64,000 nt of DNA from Romanomermis culicivorax (taxonomy: Eukaryota; Nematoda; Enoplea; Mermithida; Mermithidae). The stretch lies in assembly GCA_963922205.1 (NCBI GenBank), contig CAWUHX010000259.1:259501-323500 (forward strand), given 5' to 3'. Numbering within the stretch: the stretch's first letter is position 1; each line of letters starts with the position of its first letter. The translations under genes and the position numbers were made by a program. Of this stretch, positions 1-13,800 are shown piece by piece. The notes under the pieces were generated by a model. It saw only the letters and a program-made list of their open reading frames with translations, ran no database searches and was not told where the DNA came from.

Positions 1-321
1 TTGGAATTTTTGTCTCAGAAGTCGGGTAAATGAATAACGACAGGCATATTTCGATCTAAAAATCCATAAAAATGTGTATTTATGGCCCGGAGCGTCGAAA
101 AAATTGGCAGTTTTGATGATTTTTTTCATTATTTCTACAGAAAAATGGACTTTTTCAAGGATTTCTTCCAATACTAAGTATGGTTCTGATTATCGGTTCT
201 GAGTTCAGTTCCCGTTAACGAAAAATTAGAAATTTTGGTTCCATATATGGTTCCGGTTCAAAGACCGAATCCGATTTCAGATACCACATAAGAGGATCGT
301 GTAGTTCCATGTCGTTAAAAA

Positions 322-666
322 CATACATGTAAATGAGGAGAAGTTCTATTGGAACTCCCTCCAGAAATCGTCGGCAATATGGTAGCCACACGGATACCAT
401 ACTTTAGTTGGAAAACTACTGAAAAATTTCAATTTTTTAACAAAAAATGGTCAAAATGTCAATTTTCTCGGCACTTCGCGCCTAAATACATTTTTTAGTT
501 TTTTTAGACAAAATTAAATTTTTTTTAAACCGTTTTTTTCGGAATTTTTTGATAAGAAATCAATTTTTTCTTTTTCAGGGACCCCCTGAAGTTTCGGCCA
601 ATCGGTCAAACCCGGCCCGAAAAAAATCGCTTGACCCCCGGACCTCGGGGCTCCGTTACATGTATG
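322..666. repeat. MITE family A, copy 1
   Basis: Ends CATACATGTAAA / TTACATGTATG. Flanking octamers GTTAAAAA and ATTACAAA match at 6 of 8 positions, a decayed 8-bp duplication. It carries the internal CCAGAAATCGTCG and GGCACTTCGCGCC modules seen in other copies. Confidence 0.7.
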
Positions 667-1709
667 ATTACAAATTATTTTTTATATATCCTCCTCCAGT
701 GTAGTCTATCCAGCGTATGTCTGTGTGTGTGCTAACAAATGAATTTGCATGGATTGTTCTATTCTCGTGAAATGGGCAATACATAAACTAATTTGAAAGA
801 ATTTTCAAAAAAAATCTCGTCCAAACCTAGTTTACATTATTCAAGTCCAAATGCAACACCTGTGATACAGAATTGTCAAGGAAAGCGGCAGTACCAGCAA
901 TATGAAAAATCGAAATTACACAAATGATAACATTTAACGATTTTCATTTTATGTTGAAGATCTGGGAGTGGTTTCATCAAAGAGACTTAAGCTCCAGCTG
1001 AGCTGCAGCTTATGTTATAACATTCCCGTTAAGGTGCAGCTCAGCTGCTTTCTTGGTATGTTTTGTCTGTATGAGTTAAACTTCCGATTCACTAACTATT
1101 CTAGTGTACAACTCAATTACTGTCGACAGGCTCCTAGACAAATATTGGAATTGGTTTCTAACAGCACATGAAAAGCAAATGCCACTATTAATGATCGATT
1201 TTAACTTGCTCATTTCAAGCTTGTCAGAAGCAGTAAATGTGAAAAATTGGGCAAGTAGTTTATAGCTCTAAGTGGCATAAAATACGCCTGAACTTTCAGA
1301 TTTGAAAACGGGAAAATTTTGCAAATAAAATTTCTATGAGCAAACTTCTGAGAAAATATTCTAAGCCTCATTCTTGTCAGAAATTAGAGTAATTTCGTCA
1401 TAAGTTAAATAAGAATTTTATGTTGCTTATTAAACAGAGCGTTCAATCGTTGAGAAGTTGTTTCCTGAAAAAATACTTCATTTTAACGATAATTGGTATG
1501 ATAATAAAATTTTTATCGGACAAACTGAGAAGAATCTTGATAATTTCGACTCTTCTGCGATTAATTTTCGTCTTTTTCCAAGAACATGTCCTCTCACAAA
1601 ATAAGCAGCGGAGATTTGATTTAAGCCATATAATCTATTTAGTGCCTTAGTTCGGAAACGTCTACAACTTTAACTCTTAGATGCATGAAAAAGGATGATT
1701 TTCACGTAC
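667..1709. other. Mondo intron 14 (left part), no gene seen
   Basis: AT-rich sequence with short chance ORFs only. No coding or repeat signature was recognised apart from the MITE to its left. Confidence 0.5.
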
Positions 1710-1891
1710 CAATTGGTTGGAAGGGCTTAAACACGAAAAGGCACTTTGCTTATCGATCGAACGACTCAAATTCATCGGGATTGGACGCAAAACAGCACCA
1801 GAATGGTGACCACTATGACTGACACCGCGCAACGAAGTTGAAGTTGGCGAATAAGGTTTGTAAGATGGCGGCGCCACTACTTTAGATTCAA
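1710..1891 (-). CDS. Mondo exon 14 (last exon in window)
   Basis: Acceptor TTTCTTATAG, donor GTACGT. About 60 codons with SYKPYSPTSTSLRGVSHSGH and NLSRSIDKQSAFSCLSPSNQ. The family's bHLH signature was looked for in 1-1709 on the minus strand and not found, so the next exon is beyond position 1. Confidence 0.65.
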
Positions 1892-4800
1892 CTATAAGAA
1901 ACTTGATGAAAATTTTTTCTTTTAGAGGTGCTTTAGAAAAAAAACATTTCAATGCAATCCAAGTCAAAATGTATCGCAGCAAAAACCGAAGTATCTTTAA
2001 AGCGAGATGCGACATACAAGTTAACAACTTACGAGTATCCAGCGTATTCATTATGGAAACGCTTTAACAGCTATATAAAAATTATCCATCTTATAGATGA
2101 TCATTCGAAAACGTCAAATTTTGATAGAGCTAGAATATTAAGCTGCTTTCATAAATAAGGTCCGAAAGCGATGGCCAAACAAACACTTGATTTTTACCAA
2201 ATTCATCACAAAATTTTTGATTCGGCTTACCTGGAGCGCTACCCGGCCCAAAATTACAAGCTGCAGATGTCGCAACTTGATCCATACCCAAATGGTTGTA
2301 TATCGCGGCGTAATTGCTAGTGACGGTTGGCACGCTGTAGGGTGAAGCGCGAATTTGATTCGGCTGTACAGTTTTAACCGCCACTTGCTTAGGGCATGCC
2401 GCTGCCGATTTTATTCGCTGACAATCAGGTGGATGTTGTTGATGACGCCCATCGATTAGGCCAGATTCGTTCGGTGGGGATAGCATAGCTGAATGATTAG
2501 AGTTCGCGGTTGCCGAAGCCTGACGAGTGTCAACAACGTAATTGGTATCTGAAGTCGTCGACAGTTTTTCCATGCACCGATTTTTTCGAAGTAAGGATCT
2601 CTTTGCTGAACGATTTGCACCTAAAACGGACTCTGCAGTGAAAAAATAAAGATTTTGATACGAAAATCTTTGGACGAAATTTTCAAAAGACATTCAATTT
2701 TTAAATATGGTCAAAGAGATTATGATAGGCATAAGCTTTATAGAGTTACAGCGACGAATGAATGTGACGTGCGAAAATAACTTTGATGTTCAAAAGAAAA
2801 GTGTAGGCAACGTAAGACATTGGCTCCCATCTGGAAGTTTTTTTGCAGTACAAGACAATAAAACTCAAATTAGAAATACTATACATCTTCATTGAAAGGT
2901 TTTTTACTTCCCATCAAAATGAAATTTTGTTTTTAACAAATGGGACCTCCAAAGATTCACGAGTATAGTTGAAAATCAAAACGATTACCATTATCATTCA
3001 ACTTCTCAGCATCCAGGCACGTCTGTATAACCGTATTATTTGTAGCACCGGCATATGAAGTTGGCGCTTGATTGAACGAATGCTGAGGGGGTGCTTTCTC
3101 AACGCCCAACTTTTCAACTGTGGCCTCTTTCGCAGCACTAATAAACGTTTTTCTCAGCGTCAAGTTTTTAAGTTCTTGTTTCTGTACAAAGCAGCAATCA
3201 AATGTGAACGTTCGTACTGTATAATTTGAAGCAAGATTCAACTATGTACGTACCACGTCATTTGCACTTCTATGCGGCGCAGAGAGAAGGGCAGACGAAG
3301 CAGTCGTCGTTGCCGCTCTTGAGTTGCTTCGATTTGTCAATAATTCAGCTGTGAAAGGTGCACTTTTTGTTTGATTAGACGATTCCGATCTGGCTTTGTT
3401 TAATGAAGCTTCTTTAGGAACAGACGTTTTATTCATATCTACGTCGAATGACGGCGAAGTTTGCTTAATGAGTTGCAGTCGATTGCTTGCAATGAATCAA
3501 AGATATACAGAGTCAGGGCCGTGCACAGGGGGGGGGGGCGCCGTCCCCCCATTGAGGCAGCATGCCCAGAGTGTATCGCGTAAAATCAACATTTTCTGGG
3601 GCTATTCAGTAAAAAAATGTAGTCCGCCCCCCCATGAAAAAATCCTGCGCACGGCCCTGTACAGAGTGGTCAATCAAGAACCGAATCGCTCATTATACTT
3701 CACTTCACAATTTAGCTCAAAGTCGTAGGATCTCTCTGTGAATATTTTGTTTTCAGCTGAAAACTTCTGTAAAGTTTGAACGTGAAATTTATGAACTTTG
3801 CCTCTCCAGTAATCTTTTAACTGCAACTTCTACCAGACCACTTGCGGATAGCGCAAAATCAAATAAAGGAACCTGGCTTGTCCGAATTTTGTGCGTATAC
3901 TTTTCATTTACAGTTGGGTAGTGGCAATCAGATGATGCTACTTTTAGAAGCAGCATAAAGGTAGGTATGGGCCGGGTCCACTTTTTTGACGTTAGCGGAC
4001 CGGATCAGAAAATTCAGGCGAATACCCGCATATCCAGAAACCCGGCCCATTCCTACATAAGGATACAAATTTGCGTACGTGTGCTCAGAAAGGTTGTTGA
4101 TTCCCAAATCTTTTTCCGCGATTGCCACGCCAAATCATGGCGGGAAACCGGACAGACCTGTAACAAGGGGGTTAAGGGGAACCCCCACCCAATCCAGTGG
4201 GATCCTCGAAATTATCGTCAAAATTGGGCTCTTTCACTTTATGGAGTAATTCTTGATCCCTCTAGAGATTTTAGAAAAGTTTGGTACTTCACTACGAATT
4301 TTGAATTTATCCCCCGCAAGCCGACCTGAGGTCTTACAGGTATGAAATCGGATGTTAGTTTATTTATCTCATAGAAAATATACACAATGCAATCGAAGCT
4401 GATTTTCAAGCTTAATTAGAGCCTACACACTTTTAGCACGCAGTAAAAAAACAGTATAAATTTGGAGATAAAATTTATTTTTGTGTACTTTTTTAGTCAG
4501 TTATTCAATCAAATCAATCCTGACATGAACTTTGATTTTATGCTGGGAGCCGTAGTTACCTCATCTGAGACCGATGTGCATTCAGTTGAACCTATTGTCA
4601 ACGCATATATAAATACGATTTAGCACTATTTTCTATAAGACTAAAAGTATATTTCGATTAGGGATTCGCTGTTGATTCGGACAAAGCAAATCAACCTATA
4701 AGAGCTGTATGCATTGTAAATTAAACTGATTTACAGAACATAATAAAATTTCACATTCTATCCTCAAATCTGAGAACTTTCAAAAGAAAGCCAACAACTT

Positions 4801-7800
4801 CACTTAGATCACTGCTAACTATACATATAATGGAGCTCCAAGGTCTGGGGGGGGGGGTTGGAGCACTTTTTTCGGGCCGGGGGTCAGTAATTCCCAAAAT
4901 TTTGGGGGGAGGCGATCCTGAAGGAAAAAAATTCGATTTTTTAATGGAAAATGTCCGAAAAGACGGTTCAAAAAGTAGTAATTTTTGTCTAAAAAATGAT
5001 AAAATCTGTACTTATGGCGCGAAGCGCCGACAAAATTAACGTTATTAACCATTTTTTGTTCAAAAATTGACATTTTTCATGAAAAATGACATTTTTCAGT
5101 ATTTTTCTGACTAAAACTATGGGGGTCCCTAGGGCTACCATCTGGCTAGCCATTGGATTGGAAAATCCTGGGGGGGGGGGGGTCGCCCAATGGCAAGCCA
5201 TATGGTCGACGATTTCTGGGGGGGGGGGGCGTTCCCATAGCACTTCCCCCCAATTACATGTATGCTGCTAACAGGAAAATATATGGAAAAATAAAACTGT
5301 AAAACCGTGTTTGGGGTCGGCTCGTGTTCAAAGAATTAATAATTTTCTCACAACAGTCAAAGCGGCCATTCTGGTATCGAAACTAGCTCGTTTTCTACGC
5401 GCTCCGGTATTTTTAGGCGGCGCCGTAGTGTCCACTATTGCCGCGGAATTTGGTTCGAAAACCACGCGTTTTTTACGAGTCGGTAAATTGAGCAAAAGCG
5501 GTGTCGATGGTGGTGATTGTTGCATCTGGAAACTAGTCGATTGACCGCGGCCGGATATTACATCAATGTCTTTATTAATTATAGTACTTTCGTTTGCTGA
5601 TTGGGACCACATATTCGGTTGACTGTTGAAACGATGATTGAGAGATGTTTGGGTAACTTGTAAAGAGCGCTTTCTGGAATAAAATAGACTACAAATACTA
5701 CAAGTAATTTGAAAGTTGGAAAAAATGATTATCATAGCACAGATATTAATTAATAATGGCATTTACATATAATTTTAGGTTTGCTAAGAAGCTCAGTTAA
5801 CGGAATTTTCAGAAATATCAGCTGTTAGAATAAGCATTGCTGATTTTGATATAAAATATCCTTGCCCCAATTCACATGAATAAAATTGTTTGCCACGGAA
5901 AATTTTCGACATCAATGTTCGAAACTAACCCAGTGGCACAAATTAGGCCCTTATGAGCATACTTCGTACACTTCTTTGAAGGACTTTCGTGATAACCATA
6001 GGCACCGAAAATTTGTCTGCTAGAAACGGCGGCCAGATCATCATTAGGCGGTATAATTAATGGTGTCATCTCTGTTAAAGACTCCTCCGTTGGGTCCAAT
6101 TGATTGGCGTTGAATCGGTCGTTTTGCGGCATACTGTATTGCATTTGAGCAACAGGTGCAATCGGTGGCTCGTAGTGGAAGCGGTAGGAGCTGGAAGAAT
6201 GCCCTCCACCTGGGCTTCCGACAAATGTATAGTTGTTCATTTGGGAACCGTAAATACCTGCAAAATGAAAGAAACCACAGTAAAAGAAACCTAAATGCAA
6301 ATGCAAGTTTCAGCCATATTTAGCATCAAAAATTTCCCGTCCTAAGCTGACGTGATTATCTTTTTGCTTTTACTTGTGTCTGATGTACATTTTCTTCTTC
6401 AGTGTCACATTTTAACGTAAACGAATTTCTATTTCTCAATAGAATATGTTACATTATAGCTGAAATTTTTTGTTATCCTTCGACTCTAAGAAAAAGAAAC
6501 TTCTAAACTTTTAACCAAGTAATAAATCGTAATAATATCTTACGCAGGTACTTTACTATCGAGCGAAAAAATAGAGGCCAACATTACAAAGATTCGAGGA
6601 AAGAAGGAGACAGAATTTTTAGCGTCACTTCATAGTGAACTTAAACAAGTCGAATCAAAAACTAATTCTCGCAAAAATTACTTCAGAGATGAACGTAGAG
6701 AGACCAAACCTTCATTAATTAAAAGTATACCCTTGGCAAGAAAGTAATGTCGAAAATTTGACATTTTCAAAATTTTATTACATTTGCATGGGGCAAGATT
6801 AATCATCAAAATATGCCTCATTACTACCAATCACACTTTGCCATTTCGCAGGTAGCTTTGCAATGCCTGCATAATATGCCTGCAAAAAATTTCTGTATGA
6901 ATGTTTCGACCTGGTCATTGTTTTCAAATTCCATATCGACAAAGCTATTCTGCAATGACTGGAACAAATAATAATCTGATGGTGCAATGTCTGGTGAATA
7001 TAGTGGATGGGGTAACAACTCCCAATTTAAGTCTTAGATTTTTGCCTAGACAATGGCGGTGGTATGTGGACAGGCATTGTTATGGAGCAGAAGTATTCCT
7101 TTGTAGTTGACTAATGCAGGCTGCTTTTGAATCAAGGCATTTTGTACACAATCAAGCTAGTCTTCATCGACTTAAGCAGTGATGGTCAATGGAAGCCAAT
7201 CAAAGTGGACGGTTCCCTAGGTTGACCACCACACACATAACACTACCTTGTGTGGGTGTAGACCGGGCCCTGGCACTTGTGCTGGTTTAGAGCCTTTGCT
7301 GACCCATTGTCACTTGCGGATGATGTTGACATAAACAACCCACTTTTCATCTCCCGTGAAGATTAAATCAAGGAAAGGCTCGATTTTGTACCATGAAAGT
7401 AACGACATGGAAATGATAATGCGCTGTTGCATAGCATGATCACTCAACTTGTGAGGCACCCATGTTTAGAGCCTGCAAACCTTGTTCATCTGCTTTATTT
7501 GATTTTCAATAGTAGTGTGGGTAACGTGAGAACTGCTATTTCCCTAGTGGTTGCTTTTGGATCGAGGTCCAGCTGTTCTTGAATGTCTGCCTCTGATACT
7601 TCATCTGGTCATCCACTACGAGGTTCATCGTTGATACTGCGGATGCTAGTCCTAAACTTTTCAAACCACCATTCGACTGCAGATTCAGACACAGCAGGTT
7701 CACCATATGCTTGCCATATACTTCTCGTTGCCTCAGCTGCAGTTCTGCCCAAATTACACTAATACAAAATTCAAGGATGAATATGGTTGGGGAGGTAACC

Positions 7801-10800
7801 ATACATGCACGCGGGGGGGGGGGGGTGGGTTGCGGGGTTTTGACGCCCAGCAGATTTTTATTGACCCCCAGCAGATTTGACTCCTACATCAATGATTGAG
7901 AAGTTGACGAAGGAAGATGAGCAAGATAGAAGAGAAAGTCATCATAAAAATGGAAATGATGCTAACAGAGCATACTTGATTCCAAAGGAGTAACATTAAA
8001 ACTTCAAAAAGTGTTGTCTAAGCAAATCATTTCACATAATATCTGACTAGTATAGTTGTAAGAATATGCTGTTTGGATGTTAGAAGACGTTTCTTTTTAT
8101 TATCAAGAACGAAAAAAAAATTTGTATTCCACCCCCTGTCCTGACTGATCCCCAGCGTAATGTGTCTGCTGTGCATGTATGGAGGACCCCATTGGAGGTA
8201 ACACTTTGTTTTAGGTATCAATAAAACGGACAGTATGAGCCAACTGAAAATCAACCCCATTTTTCAAAACAATAATGTTTGCTCTTCCAAATAAACAACC
8301 CAATTTATTTGGTTCGATTTTAAGAAATAAATTGATTGATAGCACATGACCAAAAATCGACATTACTTTCTTGCCAAAAATTGTTCTTTACAGCATATAA
8401 TTGAACTACGCTCGGCGCTCATGTTTTGTCATATCAACACAGGTTAGCAAACTCACATGGTTGGACGCTTTGAAAATCTCTGTTCGATACTAATGATCCC
8501 GTCATATGTACCAAAGACCGACTATTCGAGCTGGATGGAGCTTCAGCTGAATCAGCGTTAGCTAAAGCGACACAACTATCAGGCGATACGTTTGGGAGCG
8601 AATCTCCTAATGGCTCCACTTGAGTATATGCACCATTGCTTTCTGACTGAACTTAAATTTTTTCCGAAGTATTAGTATACTAAATGTGTAGAAACGAAAT
8701 TATTTCACACCTAAAGAAGCCATAATCTCCTCGAGGCTCGGCTGCAACTGAATCAAACCCGGCTGAACTAAATCAGCGTTATCGGATTGAGCTGAAATTA
8801 AAAAATAATATACTGAATTCAAAATCGGAAAAACGAGAGTAAGCCTTAAAAAACATTCACGGTTACATGTAGAAAGAAAATTAGGGATAGTCGAAACTTC
8901 ACAGCGAATGAAGACTTCTTGGCCCCGCGTGAGTGGATTCACGAAGATCTAGCACATATGTGTAATTGAGGGGGTAAATGTCATAAGGACCTCCTCTATA
9001 GGTCCTCAAGGTCAAATTTTCCAGGTAGGGGTAAAGTTGAAAATTTGCAGGGGTAGTGTAGCTAAATGTTCACTAAGCACATAATTTTGTCTCAAAATTA
9101 GGCAACCAAACCAGTAATCAATTTTTTGGTCTTTAGGTAGGAGTAATACCCCCTAATACCCCTCTCAACGGGGCAGCCTGACCCCCTCAAGATTTGTCCA
9201 TCATACGGCAAAGCTCATTTTGTACAAAGGTTGTTCCAATATTTTCCATGAGTACTTTTTCACTCAAAAATGCCCAATGATTTTTTATATGCACGCTTTC
9301 GAGCTCGTTTTTCATTCTAATGCTCCATCAACCAGTAGTTTGTGTAAATCAAGGGCGAAAATGAGGGTTTTGAATTTTAGGTCAGATAATGCTCAATACA
9401 GCAAAATCAAAGCTATATAAAAACAATCTGGAGCGCAATAATCCGGATTTCTTACAAGCTCGATAACGAACATTTCTACCGATGGCATATCTCTCTTTAC
9501 GGCGCGCAGCACGGGAAAAATTTTCAGACTCAAATGCTGGATAATGAATCTTCGCTCATAGTAATTCAAGTGCAAGCAAAAATCTTGTTGCAATTTACCG
9601 TAAGCCTTTAGTTTTCATTAAATATGCGCACAAAATATCGAAGATTACTGACAAGGTCAGATGAAGCGTTTTACATAATGAAAACAATCGAAAGTTGAGC
9701 AAAAAGGAAAGTAAAATATGCTCAAGTCCGTGCCTGAGCTAGAGTATAGCGAATGATAGTCAGAGCTAGTCTTTTTTATACAATTCTCTTTGTACATATA
9801 AAAAAATCATACAAAAAATTATTTTATGAACGAAATTTTGTTTAAAAAAAAATGCGAGTTTACGGTATATTTTTACACAAAACTTCTTCAAGGAGAAAAT
9901 TTTTTCACACTTAAATTTGTGGTCTTCATAGCAAATAATTATGAGATACGATATTGGAAAATTCAAATTTTTTCATAATGAGCTTCTGATGCAATATGCT
10001 AGAGAACGTAGAATTCAAGTTGTTTGTACGGGTGAAGACAAATTTTCCTTAAAATCAAGATCATACTACCTGTTTATAAATATTGGTAAAAAATCTTTAA
10101 CCAATACAGAGGCCTGTAGCCAGGAATTTTTTTCGGGGGAGGGCACACATTTTTTTCACTTATTTTATTGTGAAATTGGCATTTCTGACTTGAGTTTTTC
10201 TTGGATAAAAAAACAAAAGGTCCTTTGACTGTTTTTAACATTTGCGACATTTCGGGGGACCATGGCCCCCCTCAACCCTCCTGCTTATACTATTACGTCA
10301 TATAGCCAATAAAGCATTATCTGTACTCCTGCAGACGTATTTCCAAAGTTTGCTTGGATAAACAAATCCGAGTAACTATGAAAAAAAAATTCGGCGCAAA
10401 GCGCCGTGAAATTTTGTGGTGTTTTACTGGCTTTAGAGCTTGGAAAAGAGTTCTCATATCAGTATATGTCAAAACTCTGTGCTTTGTACAACAATCTCCA
10501 AAAAATTTTGTATAGACCCAAAAGTATTTGTCAAATACAAAAAAAAATGAATTTTGAACCCTCAGAATTTCAAAAGTGCCATTTTGAAGAAAGAAAACAG
10601 TACTCGAAGATTGTTTACTCGGTTTCATTCTATTTTCTTATTCTGATCGTATTTTTCTTTCCTTTTTAATTGAATGCATTTTTACTGCGCTCCTGACACC
10701 CCGATTCTCCAGAACAAGAACGCCACATTGATCACTGATTGGTTGATGTTCATCTGATATTTATTAGTTGAGTGATTCCCAGATTGGTTGACGCCAAGAT

Positions 10801-13800
10801 TGGATGGATTTTTTTCTTTCCAAGTTTCGTTCGTGTGCTGTCACCCAGATGGGTTCCCTGGTTTGGATTGTTGCTTGGTTGACTCCCAAATTAGTTGGTC
10901 GTTTCTCAAATTCGTTTTAGTTGGCGGTTGCTGACTTCATAATTAGTTTGTTGTCTTTTCTCAGATCGGTTAGTTCTTCCTAGATGAGTAGCTTGGCTGA
11001 CTCCCTGTTTGGTTTTATTTATTTTATTATTTATTTATTATACAGGGTACGCCAAAAAAAGGCGAGCGGTGCTGACTTTCATAACTTTGGAACGGATGAA
11101 TCTTTTATAATGCGGATGGCTGCATTAGAATGTCCTGTTTGTCTTTGTTCTAAGGGCCAAATTTTATGCTCCTAGCATTTATGGTAACTGTACAAATAGG
11201 AATTTAGTAAAAGTGGTCATTTTTCAAAAAATAAAAGTTGTGAAATCAAAGTAAAGGTTGTCCTATTGTGAAAAAAAGTTTTCTAGGTAAAGCTGTTTAC
11301 ACACAATAATACTTTAAGAATCAGCCAGATTTGTAAGTTACGTAATTTAAAGTCACCAACTTCTTGTTTTAATATGGGCAAAATTTCGACAAGATCACGA
11401 GCTTTTGTTTTGAAATTGGAAAAAAACAAAAATAAAGCAAAATATTTTGTCATTGACCGAATCGAAAAACGATTAAAATTAATGGTGAAACAGAAAGTAG
11501 GACACACTAAACGGCTCTCTTGTAGTTTCCATCTGTTATATGGATCTTATGATTGGATCTATTGTACTTTTCTGCTGTAAAACATGTTGATTTTGTCAAT
11601 TTATTAAATATTTATTAGAAAAAAATCAACGCTTAGTATTTTTGATTCTAGTCAGTCAATATTCGAGCAATCTGGCTAAAACTTTGCAGTTTTTTTTGCC
11701 AGATGTTTTGTCTATCGACGCCTAGAAACCGCATCAAAAAACCTTCACCCGTTTGAAAGCTATTAAAGTCAGTACCAGTCGCCTTTTTTGGCTCACCCTG
11801 TATTATATATATATATATATATATATTATTTATATTCATTTATATTATATGTTGGTTTTATTTACGTTTTATATGTTCGACTTCCAAAGTGGTTGGTTCT
11901 ACCCAAATTAGTTTTTTAGTTGACTCCCAGATTGGCTGGTTGACTATTTCCTAAACTTGTTGGTTGCTTCTCCAACTACTTGGATAGTTAGTTGACCCCC
12001 AGCTTCATTGGTTGGTTGCTCCCCAGATCAGTTGGTTCGTTGTTTCCTAAATTAGTTGGTTGCTTCCGAGATCAGTCGATTGGTTGCATCCCGAATCACT
12101 TGGTTGGTCGGTTGGTCGAGTAGCGCACTCGTTGGTTGGTTGTTTCCCAGGTCAGTTTATTGGTTGCTTCTCACATCAGTTGGGTGGCTGCTTTCCAGTT
12201 CACTTGGTTTGTTGTTTGCCAAATTGGTTGGTTACGTCCAGATCAGATGGTTGGTTGACTTCCAGATGGATTGGTTGATTGCTTTCCAGATCATTTGGTT
12301 GGTTGTTTTCCAAATTGGTTGGTTGCTTCCTAGATCAGTTGGTTGGTTGTTTCCTAAATTGGTTGGTTGCTTAACATATCACTTAGTTTGTTGACACTCA
12401 GATTGACTGGTTGGTTGATCGTTTTTCAAGTTGGTTGATGATTGGCTGACTGTATTTCTCTTTCTTTCCTTCTCTCTTTTCTTTCTTACCCCTTTCTCTC
12501 TTCTTCTCTTTCTTTCCCTCTCTCCCCTCCACGAATTTTAGATTTTCTGGAGCCACCGACAGCCATTCATCAACGTAGCTACCAGACCCAAAAACGTAGC
12601 TACCCGGTGGCTCGAGTGGCCCGGCATTGCACAGGTATGTTGCCCATCATATGGCTAGCCATAGTCATAAAGACCCTCATACTTTTGGTCAGTAATAACT
12701 GAAAATATGTCAATTTTCTTATTAAAATTGGTCGTTTTCGAACAAAAAACGGGCAAAAATGCGTCAATTTTCTCGGCGCCTCGAGCAAAACGGCTTTCAG
12801 ATGAAACTGTTAGTTTTGAACCGTTTTCAGACTTTCTGGCAAAAAATCAAATTTTTTCTCCAAATACCCCTGTGAAATTTTCGACAATCGTTGACCCATC
12901 GTCCCCAAAAAGTCGCTTGACCCCAAAGACCTCGGAGATCCGTTGCATGAATGATCTAGGATATAACACAAGGAATATAAAATTACTAGAATATGTCTCA
13001 CATATTTAATGTGAAAATATAAAGAACGCTTTATGTGGAGTCTTTAAAAGATGTTGTATTAAATAAATACGTATTCTTTCAAACTTCCAACAAGGTATAG
13101 TTGTTCCAGATACAGATACATCAACAGACGTTTGAAAACTAGCACATCAAGAAATGAGTGTGAAATTAAATTCGTAATTTTTAATATCACGGAATGAAGA
13201 TAGTGAGTTAGCAGTCAGTCACAAAATTCAGTTGTTTCTTTATAAGTTGGTTGAGTATATCAGTCTGAGACATACATGAAAATATTTGCGAGGACTTAAT
13301 CAACACGAAAAGGTCAATTGAAAGTAATACTGTCGCTTTTTTATGCCGCTTTTGCTACCTTCATTTCGTCCATTTATAACGATTTCTCATCGGAAAGCAA
13401 CTGGGCTTTTTCTATACTCGTATTCAACAGTTATTCAAGTCAACATAATGACGGGATTTTTTTTATCAAAAACGCCATTTGTTATTGCTGTTATTGCTCG
13501 GTTTCAAAGTTGTTTTTATACCATATTATAACATATGACTTTTCTAGCCATTATATACGATACTGTTTATATCAGTGAATATAGAACTTGTAACGAAAAA
13601 AATAATGAAAGATCGATATAGTCCTGTGATTGCTCAGATTTGTCTATTACTAGATCAAAATCGTCTGATGTGAACTAATCACATTTTTCATAAAAAGAGA
13701 TGGAATATGGGTGTAACCAGAGCGCGCAGGGGACACGTGCCTCTCCAAGCCCTATTCGTATGTACTTGGAATTCCAAGTCCCAAGTTCCTAAGGACTTGG

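Larger units (their letters stand above)
6733..8377 (-). mobile_element. mariner-type transposon, decayed, with nested MITE
   Basis: Terminal inverted repeats TTGGCAAGAAAGTAATGTCG (6733-6752) and its complement ending at 8377, inside Mondo intron 8. A transposase pseudogene lies between them and a family A MITE is inserted near its 5' end, which accounts for a length above the usual 1.3 kb. Confidence 0.85.

Noticed and set aside
1..1709. Mondo bHLH-leucine zipper exon
   Set aside because: Both the basic-helix signature and suitable splice sites were looked for on the minus strand and not found.
4071..4343. 120-codon plus-strand frame over MITEs
   Set aside because: Composed of MITE M and MITE C sequence in Mondo intron 10.
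12056..12394. Trp/Leu/Val-rich plus-strand frames
   Set aside because: Translation of the TTGGTTG minisatellite; membrane-like look is an artefact of the repeat.
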